A stretch of DNA of 64,000 nt from Gyrodactylus bullatarudis (Eukaryota > Platyhelminthes > Monogenea > Gyrodactylidea > Gyrodactylidae). Positions 1 through 11,036 of this stretch are shown piece after piece. The first letter of the stretch is position 1. The number at the start of each line of letters is the position of its first letter. Position numbers and translations under genes: made by a program. Location of the stretch: assembly GCA_012064415.1 (NCBI GenBank), contig SSNU01000042.1, forward strand, positions 1 to 64,000, in the 5' to 3' direction. The notes beneath the pieces are model-generated. The model worked only from the letters and a program-made list of their open reading frames with translations, was not told where the DNA came from and ran no database searches.

Positions 1-642
1 CCCAGTAATTGCAGCTTGAGTCGTTGTTGCCTCAGTAATTGCAGCTTGAGTCGTTGTTGCCTCCGTGGTTGCAGCTTGAGTCATTGTTGCCTCAGTAGCT
101 GCAGCTTGAGTCGTTGTTACCCCAGTAGTTGCAGCTTGAGTCGTTGTTGCCTCAGTAATTGCAGCTAGAATCGTTGTTGCCTCGAAAGTTGCAGCTTGAG
201 TCGTTGTTGCAGCTTGAGTCGTTGTTACCCCAGTAATTGCAGCTTGAGTCGTTGTTGCCTCAGTAATTGCAGCTTGAGTCGTTGTTGCCTCCGTGGTTGC
301 AGCTTGAGTCATTGTTGCCTCAGTAGCTGCAGCTTGAGTCGTTGTTGCCTCAAAAGTTGCAGCTTGTGTCGTTGTTGCCTTCGTAGTTGCGGCTTGAATC
401 GTTGTTGCCTTCGTAGTTGCAGCTTGAGTCGTTGTTGCCTTCGTAGTTGTGGCTTGAGTCGTTGTTGCCTCCGTGGTTGCAGCTTGTAGCGTTGTTGCCT
501 CCGTGGTTGCAGCTCGAGTCGTTGTTGCGTCCGTAGTTGCAGCTCGTGACATTGTTGCCTCCGTTGTTGCAACATGAGTCGTTGTTGCCTTCGTGGTTGT
601 GGCTTGAGTCGTTGTTGCCTCCGCAGTTGCAGGTTGAGTCGT
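1..642. repeat. 30-bp minisatellite array
   Basis: A degenerate tandem repeat of about 21 units with a 30-bp period, core GCAGCTTGAGTCGTTGTTGC followed by a variable ten bases such as CTCAGTAATT or CTCCGTGGTT. One short unit near 205-222 breaks the register. The unit is a multiple of three, so long stretches are open on both strands: plus reads as Ser/Arg/Cys/Leu repeats, minus as Gln/Arg/Leu repeats. An in-frame TAG near 165, inside a TAG/CTA pair, interrupts both. The array starts at the window edge, so its left end is unknown. It could be a repeat exon of a gene to the left, but no start codon or splice context supports that. Confidence 0.85.
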
Positions 643-1540
643 CAAAAACTATAACTTATCATCCTTTATAATTTTCTTTTATTAGCCTTTACACTGTTTT
701 AACAAATCAGAAAGTCCTACACATATTAATACATGTCTCATTCAACTACGACCTCTTCCCTTATTTCTACAATCACATGAATAACAAAAGAAATACAATT
801 TAGTTTAGTCTACATTTTTAATGAATAGACTCCAAATCATAATTATTTTTATCCATGTTTTATTGATCCACGTTTCAAGTCTCAATCAATTTAGAGAAGA
901 TCTACCTACTGAAATATTGCTTAATAACTGACAACATTTCTTACAGCAGTTCATCCGTTTTTATCAGATGATAATATGTCAACAATTTCTATCTTTTTTG
1001 CTGGCTTGTCACAAGCTATTTTTAAACCATTATCTCAGTACCATTCAAGGAAACAATAAACGCCACATTTTCTAAATTTCTCCAAGATTTCTTAAAATTA
1101 GAACGGTAATATTGCCCAACTTCGATTCTAGACTCAAGGGGAAGGTTTGAGAACAAGCAAATAATAAGTGATAAACTTTTTACTTGGCCGGGTCTCATCA
1201 GACTTAATCCCGGACTAGATTTATATAGTTACATTGCATCGGTTACATTTCTGCCCTTCCATTGGTTCAAATTTTCGCTGCTCAGGGAGGGGGATGAGTT
1301 GAAAATCCTGTTTCTAGGCGGCTTTACTTCCGTTTCTTCTCCTGGCTTCCTCTTTGCACTTTAGGAATCCATCCATTAGTAACTGCCCACTATGCCTTTT
1401 CCGTTTGCGTCTAATTGCTTGGTTCATTTTCCTCACTTCATTTGCAATAATTGTAGGTTGGCTTGATATTAGACTGGGTCCCTCCTGATTTCGAAGAAAA
1501 GTCAAATTCACTTTCACACTAAATGGAATACGTAAATTAA
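643..1540. other. Intergenic stretch, one duplicated fragment, no convincing gene
   Basis: AT-rich sequence without a recognisable gene. Positions 1007-1080 are a diverged direct copy of 3908-3981 on the far side of the Merlin element. A minus-strand open frame at 1314-1517 (67 codons, basic C-terminus) shares a short stretch with the frame at 3695-3907 (GCCAAYC then AATTA and GAAG..GTGAG), so both may come from one repeated, decayed gene. No function is assigned. Confidence 0.4.
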
Positions 1541-1548
1541 GAAAACTC

Positions 1549-1738
1549 GGTAACAGTTCAAAAGAAGTTCAGCGAAAATTTTTATTTTAGGGGGGATGAC
1601 TGCGATGGCCAATCAGAGTTGAATAAATCACTTTTACGTCTTAAACCCTAGCATAACTAAAGGGGGATCGGTAGGTTATTAGAATATACCAAGAATACAG
1701 CGAATTCTCCATATTCACCTGTATGACAATACTTCAAA
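1549..1738 (+). repeat. Left terminal inverted repeat of Merlin element
   Basis: 190-bp arm matching the reverse complement of 3054-3242 almost base for base. It contains a CCAATCAG motif near 1609. The match stops abruptly after ACTTCAAA at 1738. Confidence 0.9.
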
Positions 1739-1945
1739 CTTTACTTCTTGAGAAAAATTACATTATAATATCATGCGTTATAATAAGCGGAGAAGAATTG
1801 TTCAAAAATACAAAAATAAATCTTTATTACTCTGTATTAATCTAAATATTAAAAAGACTATCATCTAAATCAACATTGTCATAAGGATCGATTATATTTG
1901 GTCTTTGGGCTCCTAATTCAACATTCTTATAGTGAAAAATTAACT

Positions 1946-2856
1946 CTAATAACTTGTAGAAATTTGATTGGCACCAAAAATTGAATGATTGTGAAGATAT
2001 TGAAATATCTCAACTCTTTCTCCAATTCTTCCCATCGAAATTCCTTTAGGAATTTTTTCTTTCAGTGACCGCCAAAATCTCTCAATCGTGTTGGTATGGA
2101 TCGAATTATCTCTGGGGTTGACGTAGTATAAACTGTGATTTATTGTTATATGCCGTTAACCACCAGTCGCCCATTGGGAATATCCTCTCCATTCGTCTGT
2201 TATTATAGTTGAGCCAGTTAGAATATTTTTATCAAGAAATTGGCTTATTGTTAATTGGTCTCGGTGAGTTACAATGGCCATCCTGACCTTGCGAGTCTCC
2301 CTATCGAAAGCTCCTATGATCCAGTCATCTCTAACCAGCCGACCTCTGTTGTATTTTCTTTTAGATATTTTAGTTTCGTCTATCTCTACAACATGACCAT
2401 TTCCTCCTATTTTTTCGTCATTCAATGCAGCACGTAGGAAAAATCCTCGAAAAATATCAAAATATCTTACAATTGTGGCTGGTGCTATGTTGACTTTTTG
2501 TAATATCTGAGAATGGGGAATACCTGATGCAAAGTAGAACGAAAGTTGCATCACCATGTCAATTCCAATGAACTTTTGTGATAAAAAGGTTCCTGAAGTT
2601 AAAAAATTTTAAGGTTCATACCTCTATAAATAGAAACTCCGCGACCACATTTTGAACATCTTTTGAAGTTTGGACGATTGTTGCAAATTTTTCTAATTCC
2701 ACTATATCCTGGATGTATGCAAGGGCTCAGGGAAACATCCATAAAATTATTCCTTACGAAGAATTCCTTTGCTAGAGGTTCTGAGTTACAGAGAGTCCAT
2801 ATTTCATTATCATTCATGGTGGATATAATTTTGACAAGTAAGCAAGTGTCAATCAT
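1946..2856 (-). pseudogene. Merlin transposase (ISXO2-like DDE), one internal stop
   Basis: Would-be transposase that cuts and pastes the surrounding element. The first exon, 2622-2856, holds an N-terminal part with a CxxC pair (CSKCGRG). A 29-nt GT-AG intron at 2593-2621 (GTATGA...CTTCAG) links it in frame to 1946-2592. The catalytic core shows VEIDET (first Asp), IITDEWRGY (second Asp), VNHS-like INHSLYYVNP, and HTNTIERFW (catalytic Glu). The frame is open throughout except for a TAA at 2156-2158, where the family usually has an aromatic residue before the NHS motif. Apart from that stop the gene is about 293 codons, near full length. No other lesion was seen. Confidence 0.85.
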
Positions 2857-3053
2857 CGTAAAAGCTTAAATGATCGAGTGAACCAATGAAAACCAAGAGT
2901 TAAGATTTGATTAGATTAAAATCTTATTCTTAATCGACATTTAACATTGCTTAGTAATAATTATAAGTAGATTTAATACGAAAAATAAGAAAATGAATTT
3001 CAAAATCAAATTGTAATCTAATTAAGCAAAATAAAGACTTTTACTGAACCTCT

Positions 3054-3242
3054 TTTGAAGTATTGTCATACAGGTGAATATGGAGAATTCGCTGTATTCT
3101 TGGTATATTCTAATAACCTACTGATCCCCTTTAGTTATGCTAGGGTTTAAGACGTAAAAGTGATTTATTCAACTCTGATTGGCCATCGCAGTCATCCCCC
3201 CTAAAATAAAAATTTTCGCTGAACTTCTTTTGAACTGTTACC
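3054..3242 (-). repeat. Right terminal inverted repeat of Merlin element
   Basis: 189-bp arm, the mirror of 1549-1738. It ends CTGTTACC directly before the second copy of the GAAAACTC target duplication at 3243-3250. Confidence 0.9.
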
Positions 3243-3250
3243 GAAAACTC

Positions 3251-4532
3251 GATTGTTTTTTTCCAGCATGGTTTCTGTAGCTTTTGAGAGTTTTAAGGTA
3301 TTTATTACATGATGTTACTCATGAATAGGATAAATTGGGAAACTCCCTATGCATATTATAAACTCTGAATGAAATTATGCCGTTTAACAACAAAATCTGA
3401 AGAAAAGCATTCTAATTTGTTTGATTTTGGGAAATTTTGAAATTATCCAATGAATTTCAAAATATTTGTATATAAAATGTGTATTTTTTCAGATTAATAG
3501 CTTAAACACTATGAAAAATGCCCGCCAAATCCTGCCTATTTATTTAATGATCGTAAAATAAATTAAAATTATTGATCATCTCGATAATCATTTAGTGAAA
3601 TATATGAAGTTATAAGTTTAAAATGAGATAAATTTTGTCATCTTCATAATCAAAATTTAAATTAATCTTTAAGAAAAAATCTCCTGAATAACTTTCAAAA
3701 AAACACATGCAGAGCAGGATAGCGTAAAGTTAAAATATGAATTTGATTTTTTAATTTTCCCCGTTTAAAAAAATAGGGACCCTGTCTACTTGATGTTGCA
3801 TTATTTCTCACCTCTTCTTTCACACTAATTATGGATTGGCTCATAATTTGATTATCAACTACATTTGACTTCTTTGATTGTTGACTCTGCTCTTGTGAAT
3901 TTGGCATTTCACAAGCTATTTTTAAACCATCATTTCAGTAGCATTCAAGGAAACAATTAACGTCACATTTTGTAAATTTCTCAATCACTGAATTTTAATC
4001 TCTTAAATTCATGAAAATTATAATGAACAGACTCAAATCCAGAAAAGTTTTTCGAAAAAACGGTTACATAAGCAAACTTAGAAAAAATATGAGTCAAGTT
4101 TTTTCATTAACAAGGACAGAACTTTCCTCAATGGCAATGTTCCCAACGAACCTTTAGAGACTAAACTACTAATATATTGAAGAACAGAAAATTTTGATCT
4201 GAATCAGTAGAGATTTTCATTTCTTAGAGGATTTGAAAGACGGCTGAATATTGTGTAATAAAGCTTATATTTCACCGGTTTTGGTCTTTTAGGCAATCAT
4301 AAAACCTATGAGTCATTTTTGTTTTGTCCTTTTTAAGGCTTTAGATTGGTCATAGTTCACTGAAAATTTTCAGCTAATGCAAACTATAAAAAACTATCGT
4401 TTCGATAATACAATTCAATCAAGTGTAAATTATAATGTTTCTACTTTAAAGTAGTTTTCATTATTAATAAAATAATCTCTTTTATGAAAATAAAATGTTC
4501 ATGTTAGATCAAATCGTTCATTCACGTTCATT
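3251..4532. other. Intergenic region with decayed repeat-derived reading frame
   Basis: AT-rich spacer between the Merlin element and the choline-transporter-like gene. The minus frame 3695-3981 is the second copy of the fragment seen at 1007-1080. It reads through KCDVNCFLECY, then TGA, then NDGLKIACEMPNSQEQ. The other copy has the TGA at the same place. Nothing else recognisable was found here; 4380-4532 should contain the 3' UTR of the downstream gene. Confidence 0.4.
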
Positions 4533-6812
4533 TCAACAACAGCAACATGTACAACAAGCACAACATCCATCTCGATTGCCATGCTTGAATTTATTTTTAA
4601 CCTCGAGAGCCTTTAACAGGTTTTTGCTCATGTAATACGGCTTCTCTTCAGTACCATCGTTCCTCTCCAAATCTTCCATAACACATATGAACAGGGTGTC
4701 AACAGCAAAATCAAACACTGAAAAGAAGAGACAACAAATGGCAAATGTCCCAACAATCACTACTATCAGTGGGACATAAAAGTATGAGAATGAATGGTTT
4801 ATTGTATCCTTTTGTCCGGGGAGTTGATTTGTAAAGAAAAAGTAAGTAAAAGTTCCAACAGCACCTGTAATCAAGATCTTCCCCACAAACAAGACAAAGC
4901 CAGTGACATTATCCACAACGAGTAGGCGAAGGCAATTCCTCAAGACCAAAAAGAAGGCATTTGTCGCAGCCGGTATGAAGGATTTGCCCAAAATGGCTGT
5001 TACAATGTAAGCATTCTTGCTGATAAATCTCATAATCTTTTCAAGGCACAAGAAGCAACAGTTGCATAGACACAGGCAAAACTTTGCAAGACAGTTTTTC
5101 TTGTTTTTAAACTTTCGTTCCAAGTACATGATAATGGCTCGTATCATCATGATTATAGCAATGATCAGGGAACCAAATGCAACAGTACCAATGTGATATC
5201 TTAGTGTACGCCATAAAGAGGCTAGCACAGGGAAGGCCGGTATATCCTTGGGCTTGTGCCAAGCCCAGTACCAGGAGGAAAAAGCTCCGGCCAAGACAAT
5301 TTGGCATATTCCCGACATGAATGTAAACATCCAGAAGGCCATGAACAAGTTGTAAGCGTGAAGAGCATAAGACCATTGGTTTCCCCCGTAAAAGGTGAAT
5401 GTACAGCCAATTGTCATTGGATTCGTAATGTCTGTACCACAGGCTTTTATTGATGCATTAACAGGCAACTTGGCGTTTTGTTGAATTGTTTCGATGGACT
5501 GATAAATTTGATTGGTAGATGGCAGCAAAACCTGGTTGAAGTATTGTTTTCCAGTTGCAGCCAAGTAGAGTGTTATAGCTATCCACCAGGCTATAACGGC
5601 CAATTCAAGGACAAAGGGTAAAATTGGATAGAATAGAGTGCTCATGATGGCACCAACAGCCTTACTTGCCTCTCCGATAATTGCAATAGCGAGGCGTATT
5701 CGATTCCTCAAGAATATGATTATAACGAGAATTATAAAGGCAAGACAATAGCCAACTATTGTAAGGCCCAGCCAGAACTCTTTAAGGTTGAGAATTTCAT
5801 TGGGGTTTGAGTAGATGACAAATTGGCCATTTGTTGAAGATTTTGCTGTCAGATATCTGTAGAGACAATATGTTGCAGATCCAGTGAAAACAAGAAGAAA
5901 CCCGATGAGGGTGAACACGACCATGACTACAGCTGCATACTTCATCAGTAGACAGTAGATGAAGGCCAAAATTGCTGACATCAATAGTATGAGGACGATC
6001 CAGCCCCAACTTTGCCTGAGGTCGCCGAGAACTTTTTCGGCAACATTGGCCGCTTGTAGGAATACGACCATTGCAGTATTACCATTGCTCAAATTCGCTC
6101 CAGTAACATTTTTTCCGTTTTGATCCTTGATCGCGTTTCCAGCTTCATCGATGAACGCTCCAATAATGGATATACCCTTGGCTATAAAATTGGGCAGGCA
6201 TCGGTTGAAAACTGCTGTCGAATTCATGTAGTAGGCAGCGCAATCTTCCTTTGATATATAATTTGAAATTGAACGATTGGAATCTGCCTTATTCACTTTA
6301 TAATTGCAGATCATTTCAGATTCACGAGCAGCAAAGTCAGGGGAACCCCTACTGGCCTCTTTGGCCTGTAGCGTAATAAAGGTCCAATCAGCTTTTGGAC
6401 ATTTCTTAACACAAATTTGCGGCGTTGGACACCCGAGAATTGCTACAGCGGGACCTGCTCTGGCACATTGGATCATGTCGAAAAAGAATAAATAGGGTTT
6501 ATCTTCGAAGCCCTTACCGCCGCATACATTTCCCTGGCTATCGGTCGCCTTAATCAATATCTCAGGATTTCCAAGGCTAAAGGCAAAATAGGCAATAACA
6601 GCTTCGCCTAAAATGAAAATTATGAATATTATCAGACAGATAATATCTGTGCAAGAACGATTTTTCACGGGCCCCTTAAAGTCTGGCTCGTATTCGCGCT
6701 TTTTATTCTCCGGATGATCGTCATCCTTTGACGTCTTTGTAATTGGATAGTCGTCATCTTCAGGGTCACTGTAGTGAATGCTATCATTAGAGCTTTTCCG
6801 ATTCCGAGGCAT
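4533..6812 (-). CDS. Choline transporter-like protein, SLC44A (CTL) family
   Basis: Single uninterrupted 759-codon frame encoding a multi-pass membrane protein. CTL proteins move choline or related amines across plasma and organelle membranes for phosphatidylcholine synthesis. A charged cytoplasmic N-terminus (~1-50) leads to RSCTDIICLIIFIIFILG, the CTL-defining first transmembrane segment. The ectodomain has the family motifs VCGGKG, DKPYLFFFD and GCPTPQICVKKCP. About ten hydrophobic segments follow. The C-terminal half carries conserved CTL stretches such as RNCLRLLVVDNVTGFVLFVGK and ends near FSVFDFAVDTLFICVMEDLERNDG. Length fits the family (about 650-750). Two features are odd: the gene has no intron although neighbours are split, and the tail GCCACCTCCCC is extremely cysteine-rich, a likely palmitoylation site. 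The start is the first ATG in frame. Confidence 0.93.
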   Translation of the reverse strand: MPRNRKSSNDSIHYSDPEDDDYPITKTSKDDDHPENKKREYEPDFKGPVKNRSCTDIICLIIFIIFILGEAVIAYFAFSLGNPEILIKATDSQGNVCGGKGFEDKPYLFFFDMIQCARAGPAVAILGCPTPQICVKKCPKADWTFITLQAKEASRGSPDFAARESEMICNYKVNKADSNRSISNYISKEDCAAYYMNSTAVFNRCLPNFIAKGISIIGAFIDEAGNAIKDQNGKNVTGANLSNGNTAMVVFLQAANVAEKVLGDLRQSWGWIVLILLMSAILAFIYCLLMKYAAVVMVVFTLIGFLLVFTGSATYCLYRYLTAKSSTNGQFVIYSNPNEILNLKEFWLGLTIVGYCLAFIILVIIIFLRNRIRLAIAIIGEASKAVGAIMSTLFYPILPFVLELAVIAWWIAITLYLAATGKQYFNQVLLPSTNQIYQSIETIQQNAKLPVNASIKACGTDITNPMTIGCTFTFYGGNQWSYALHAYNLFMAFWMFTFMSGICQIVLAGAFSSWYWAWHKPKDIPAFPVLASLWRTLRYHIGTVAFGSLIIAIIMMIRAIIMYLERKFKNKKNCLAKFCLCLCNCCFLCLEKIMRFISKNAYIVTAILGKSFIPAATNAFFLVLRNCLRLLVVDNVTGFVLFVGKILITGAVGTFTYFFFTNQLPGQKDTINHSFSYFYVPLIVVIVGTFAICCLFFSVFDFAVDTLFICVMEDLERNDGTEEKPYYMSKNLLKALEVKNKFKHGNRDGCCACCTCCCC

Positions 6813-7579
6813 TTTAACAATTTATTATAATCCACAATAATTTGATCTCATCAGAAGCATTAAATACGCACAATTTTAGTTTTTATCTATTTCATCAACC
6901 TTGACGATAAAATGCTTCTCAGGGCTGGCTTTACAGAAGATGAAATTCAATGTACAGAATATCTTTCAATTTTATCTATTGTAAACCCATAGAAATATTA
7001 ATTAACAATAAAAGTAGTATTCTAAAATAAAGTGTTGAAAAATAAAAGTGGTGTAGTCATTTAAAGTTATGATCGAGCCAATCAGAAATGTATTTAACTT
7101 GTGTGTAAGGCTATACATATCGCTTGGTTACAAAGCAACTAGCAACAATGAGTGAAAAAAACTATGGTTACAACAATCTTTTATGAAAAAAAATGATTCC
7201 TTGAAAATTATTATATCTCCTACTCGGCTAGAAAAATCGATAGGCACTGCTATTTTTTTGAGTCAGAAAAAAATAATTTTACGTAGATTTTATGAAAAAT
7301 TAATTTAATCAAAAATATACAACATGGAGAAAAGTCTTTGGCAAAGTGTAACATGTGTTTTCTTATATAAAGCTAGTTGACATGAAGATGAGAATTTACC
7401 TTTCTTACAAAAAACTCGATATTTTTCTCCGGATTCAGAGGAGAAAATAATTTTTTTAATTCTGAAACGGAATGAGCTAATAAGTTGTCGATGCTCAAAA
7501 AAATTCTGAAAAAAATTCAATCTGACCAAAATTAGGCCAATTTTTGAATTTCGAAAACGCACCAAATTTCCACTTTTTC

Positions 7580-7895
7580 AACTTTTGATCCCAAAATTTT
7601 CATCGATTTCGATGATTCGGAGCAGTCTAGTACTGTTATTTGGGATCAAAATTAGACGAAGAATTCGAATTTGGCCGTAGAGATCGCGAAGATTTTACTG
7701 TTTCCGAGAAAAAGTTAAATTTCCAGATTTTGGATGATTTGCCTTCGGGATAATCGAAAAATTTAATCCCACAGTAATGACGAATTTCAGTGAACTTCAG
7801 CAGGTGAATTTGAATACTGCGTTTAATGTTGATTCCAAATATCAGTACATAACTGTTTTGAATCATCGAAATCGATGAAAATTTTGCCTTTTTTT
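7580..7895. repeat. Foldback (MITE-like) element, family 2
   Basis: Two arms face each other. The left begins AAAATTTTCATCGATTTCGA near 7593, and the right is its reverse complement ending near 7885. Similarity continues inward, with decay, through a GATCAA..TTAGACGAAGAATTC block to give arms of roughly 90-100 bp. The same blocks occur at 35100-35490 and near 52600, which makes this a dispersed family. No open reading frame of its own is visible, consistent with a non-autonomous element. Confidence 0.6.
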
Positions 7896-8211
7896 TCGAA
7901 ATTCCAAATATTAGCCCAACTAATCGGCTCATATCAGATAGGTTTATCAATATCTCTTGCTAATCTTTAACACAAAATCCCACAGACATAATGAACCAAC
8001 GAAATTCATCATGAAGGTCTTCTTGAAGATTTTTATTGTTAGGCAAATTTATTTATTGATAAAATGAAATCTGTTCATAAATGTTAGTATACATTTAAAA
8101 TAATACTAATCAAGTCTCTAAGAAATTTGTTGATCATCTGGCTTTTGAAGATGAGAATAAAGAAAAGATATGGAATAGTCTAATTTAAATTCGTAAGGTT
8201 CTCACAATCAC

Positions 8212-8588
8212 CTAATTCGAATTTTGAGTAAATAGTTTTGAAAGTAGACAATTCGCTTCCAATTTTTCCTTATGAAAATGATAGCTACCTTGTACTGTGG
8301 CGTAAGATTCTGTAAATATTTTAACTACAAATGCATATCTGCGTATCCAGAGTGGTTGAAGCCCTGAGACAGAGATAAGTGCATGATAAGAGTCTAGATG
8401 AGGGTAAATAGAAAATGTAAACATCTATATTGGATCCTTTCAATTTCCAAACATTGAGAATTGTTAATTTTAGGCAAGACTGGAAAGATATAATCAAAGA
8501 GAGGAAGTGATTTATAAGCTTTTAATCTTACATTTGACGAAAAACAGAATTTTTTCATTGTGCAAATTTGGTACTTAATTCTAGGCAA
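8212..8588 (-). pseudogene. Non-LTR retrotransposon reverse transcriptase C-terminal remnant
   Basis: Two overlapping minus-strand frames, offset by a frameshift near 8400-8424, together resemble the end of a LINE (jockey/CR1-type) reverse transcriptase. The first reads YIFPVLPKINNSQCLEIERI then QYRCLHFL. The second reads YHALISVSGLQPLWIRRYAF. This matches the family pattern of a hydrophobic stretch, an LxxIQ motif, then a 'LLxxxGLxPLxxRR' motif. No other part of the element is visible. The call rests on pattern recognition of short degenerate sequence. Confidence 0.45.
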
Positions 8589-10908
8589 ACTAGAAACTTG
8601 TTCAATTTAAATTTCATTAAATGGCCAAGATATTCCAGATTTTAGTGATTGCGTAATAAAAGTTAATTGAAAATTTAGTGGCGATTTGAAAAATCTTGGA
8701 TTTTCAAAACTGAATCATAAATCGGTGAAGCATTTTCGACACATTCTTCAATACAAAATATAATACTTGGAATTTATAGTTCTATCAGAATCAGTTGGTC
8801 CTTATATGAGGTTATAGACCATCAGAATCGTACGATTTTTCCAAAGTTTTTGGTTGAACGGGGCTCACAGCCATACTCCTTTTCGATAAAATTAACATTC
8901 AAATCTATAGTCTCAATTCAATACACTCTTTATTTCACAATCGATATCTTTTTGCAAGCCTAAGGATCAATACAAATTCTGTTGAAAGTTTCAAGAAAAT
9001 TACACCAAATCTGAGATTTTTCATTTGTCGGTTGAGAAATTTTGTAAAGGGAAACCGATTCTTCACATTGAATAACTAATAAATTATTCGAAGTAATATT
9101 TTTTTATTCTTATTTTTCCATATCTATTCAAAAGTAACTAGATATAAATGTAATTTATTTTTGGATTTTCACAATAGGTGATTTTATTAAAAGTTATTTA
9201 TTGATTTTGTGATAGAACATGATACATATCTTTGATTGGTACAATGAACTCTGGTTGTGCTATCATTATCATTAGGAAATTCCGTCAAGATGTGACTGTA
9301 AGATAAATCATAAACACTTTGCATATCTTTTGAGAGTAAATTTTGGTATTTAATGCTTAAGGTTATCATATTTATTGCATTTGAGATGAAAAACATGTAG
9401 AGTAGGACTACCTCAAGACACGGAACTTTCCAGATTCTCTTTTCTGAACCTTTCCCTCTGTCAAGGAATAATCGCATATTTTTTTGATTTCTTTCTAAAA
9501 AGAAAATACATGCACTCACCCTAAAGATAGCTGTAAAAGTCATGCTTCAGTTGAAATTAAAGTCTATTGGTAAGTTAAACAAGCGAGGCAAACTTTATTG
9601 ATATTTCAATTTCTTTTCTGTAATTGTGAAAGAATCTAAGCCCAGACTGTTTTATGCTTTAGACTTGTAAGGCTAGCTGACATAAAGATGTTACTCTTTT
9701 TACTCGAAAAAACTCAATACTTTCCCCAGGATAGTCACTGATAGACTTGGATGAAATTTCGTAAGACTAATGAAACCACCTGTAATTTTTTCAAAGTAAT
9801 CTTTGAGCTATTTCGTAATCATTCCACCATGACAGATTAAGCTTCGTCAAATTCCTAATTTTAATTGTTCTCTAGATGAATTCTTACAGATTCCAAAGAC
9901 TTGAAGCATATATAAACAAATTATCTATTATCAAAAGTATAAACACTTGTGTTTAAAAATTCATTATTTCTGCACATTTGTAGAAAATGATGACGAATTT
10001 CTGTTAGTTTCTTTGGCCCTATACGAAGTTTCTGTTTATGTTCCTGACTATCCGGATAAGAAATATTGATTATTTTATAGAAATAGTAAATTCTCGTCTT
10101 CATGTCAGCTAGCTTTATTAACACTCGAATGAGAGCTTTAATGCAAATGGAAGTGAATTCATTTGGTATAAAAATTTAATCAAATATCAAAATTACTTAT
10201 AAAAACAAAAATCAATCACAGTTATTGAATTTAGAAATTCGCATTAGGCTATTGATTAAAGAATCGAAAGAAATAAATTTCTTTCCACCTTTTCTAGGCA
10301 AAGCTGACTTGAGTTAACTAATGAAGAGAATTTTCAAATATTGTGACATTGTCAGAGATGTAATTGAGAATTAAAATTGAGTAAATTTTAGATTTACAAC
10401 ACATTCTACGTCCAAGAGTTGTGGAACAACCTTAGATTTCTACAAAGGGAACATATTCGATACATGAAAATTATCTATTTCGTAAGTGGCCATCCGATTT
10501 ATATGTTTTTTTATGTAGAATTTTGTCAATGACTCAAGTAACCTGCCGGATGTTTCCATCAACTTTGTCTTTGATATATGGCTAGATATTCTCTTGTTTC
10601 ACGAGTACAGCTGATAAAATTTGACTTTTTTATGTAGATCAATATATCGAGAATCACCAATCGACTATAAAATCGACTACCTTCTCAAATGGGTGCAGGA
10701 ATTTGTGAGTTGTTTTTATTCATATACCTACAATTTGATATGATTCGAATGATATGTTTAAGATTTTCTGGAATCCAGATGCCTTCTTTGAAGAGAAGTT
10801 TAATTAAATCACAAAACAACAATTTTTTGAATTTTGAGCAGAAAAATGAATCAGAATTAGACAAGAAAGCCAAATGTTCAAATGAGTAAAATAAGTTTAT
10901 ATTAGCTA

Positions 10909-11036
10909 GCCAATTTCATTGGTTAATGGTTTTAGCTAGCTAATATGACTCAAAGATAATATCGTAATCATATTAGCTAGCTAGTACATTTTAGCTAGCT
11001 AATATCAATACTAGCTGATTTGACATATTAGCTGCA
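10909..11036. repeat. Cluster of TTAGCTAGC(TAA) palindromes
   Basis: Five or so copies of TTAGCTAGC or its truncated form lie within about 125 bp: near 10911, 10932, 10972, 10991 and 11028. Several extend to the 12-bp palindrome TTAGCTAGCTAA followed by TAT. Pairs can form inverted repeats with each other. The function is unknown. This may be the edge of a mobile element, because the long hairpin and MULE follow immediately. Confidence 0.6.

Larger units (their letters stand above)
1549..3242 (-). mobile_element. Merlin-superfamily DNA transposon, complete with TIRs and TSD
   Basis: A 1694-bp element bounded by nearly identical inverted repeats (1549-1738 and 3054-3242) that start GGTAACAGTTC. 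It is flanked by perfect 8-bp direct repeats GAAAACTC at 1541-1548 and 3243-3250. It encodes an ISXO2/IS1016-type DDE transposase on the minus strand. An 8-9 bp target duplication and this transposase class are hallmarks of the Merlin superfamily. Near identity of the two arms (one length difference in a G run near 1662 and one nearby substitution seen by eye) implies a fairly recent insertion. The transposase has a single premature stop, so this copy is probably no longer autonomous. Confidence 0.9.

Noticed and set aside
196..575. Long Cys/Ser-rich (plus) and Gln/Arg-rich (minus) open frames as protein genes
   Set aside because: They follow from a 30-bp repeat unit that keeps frame on both strands. 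No start context, splice sites or non-repeat coding sequence supports either.
2255..2869. Plus-strand frames opposite the Merlin transposase
   Set aside because: The minus frame has the DDE motifs and a proper intron; the plus frames are its mirror.
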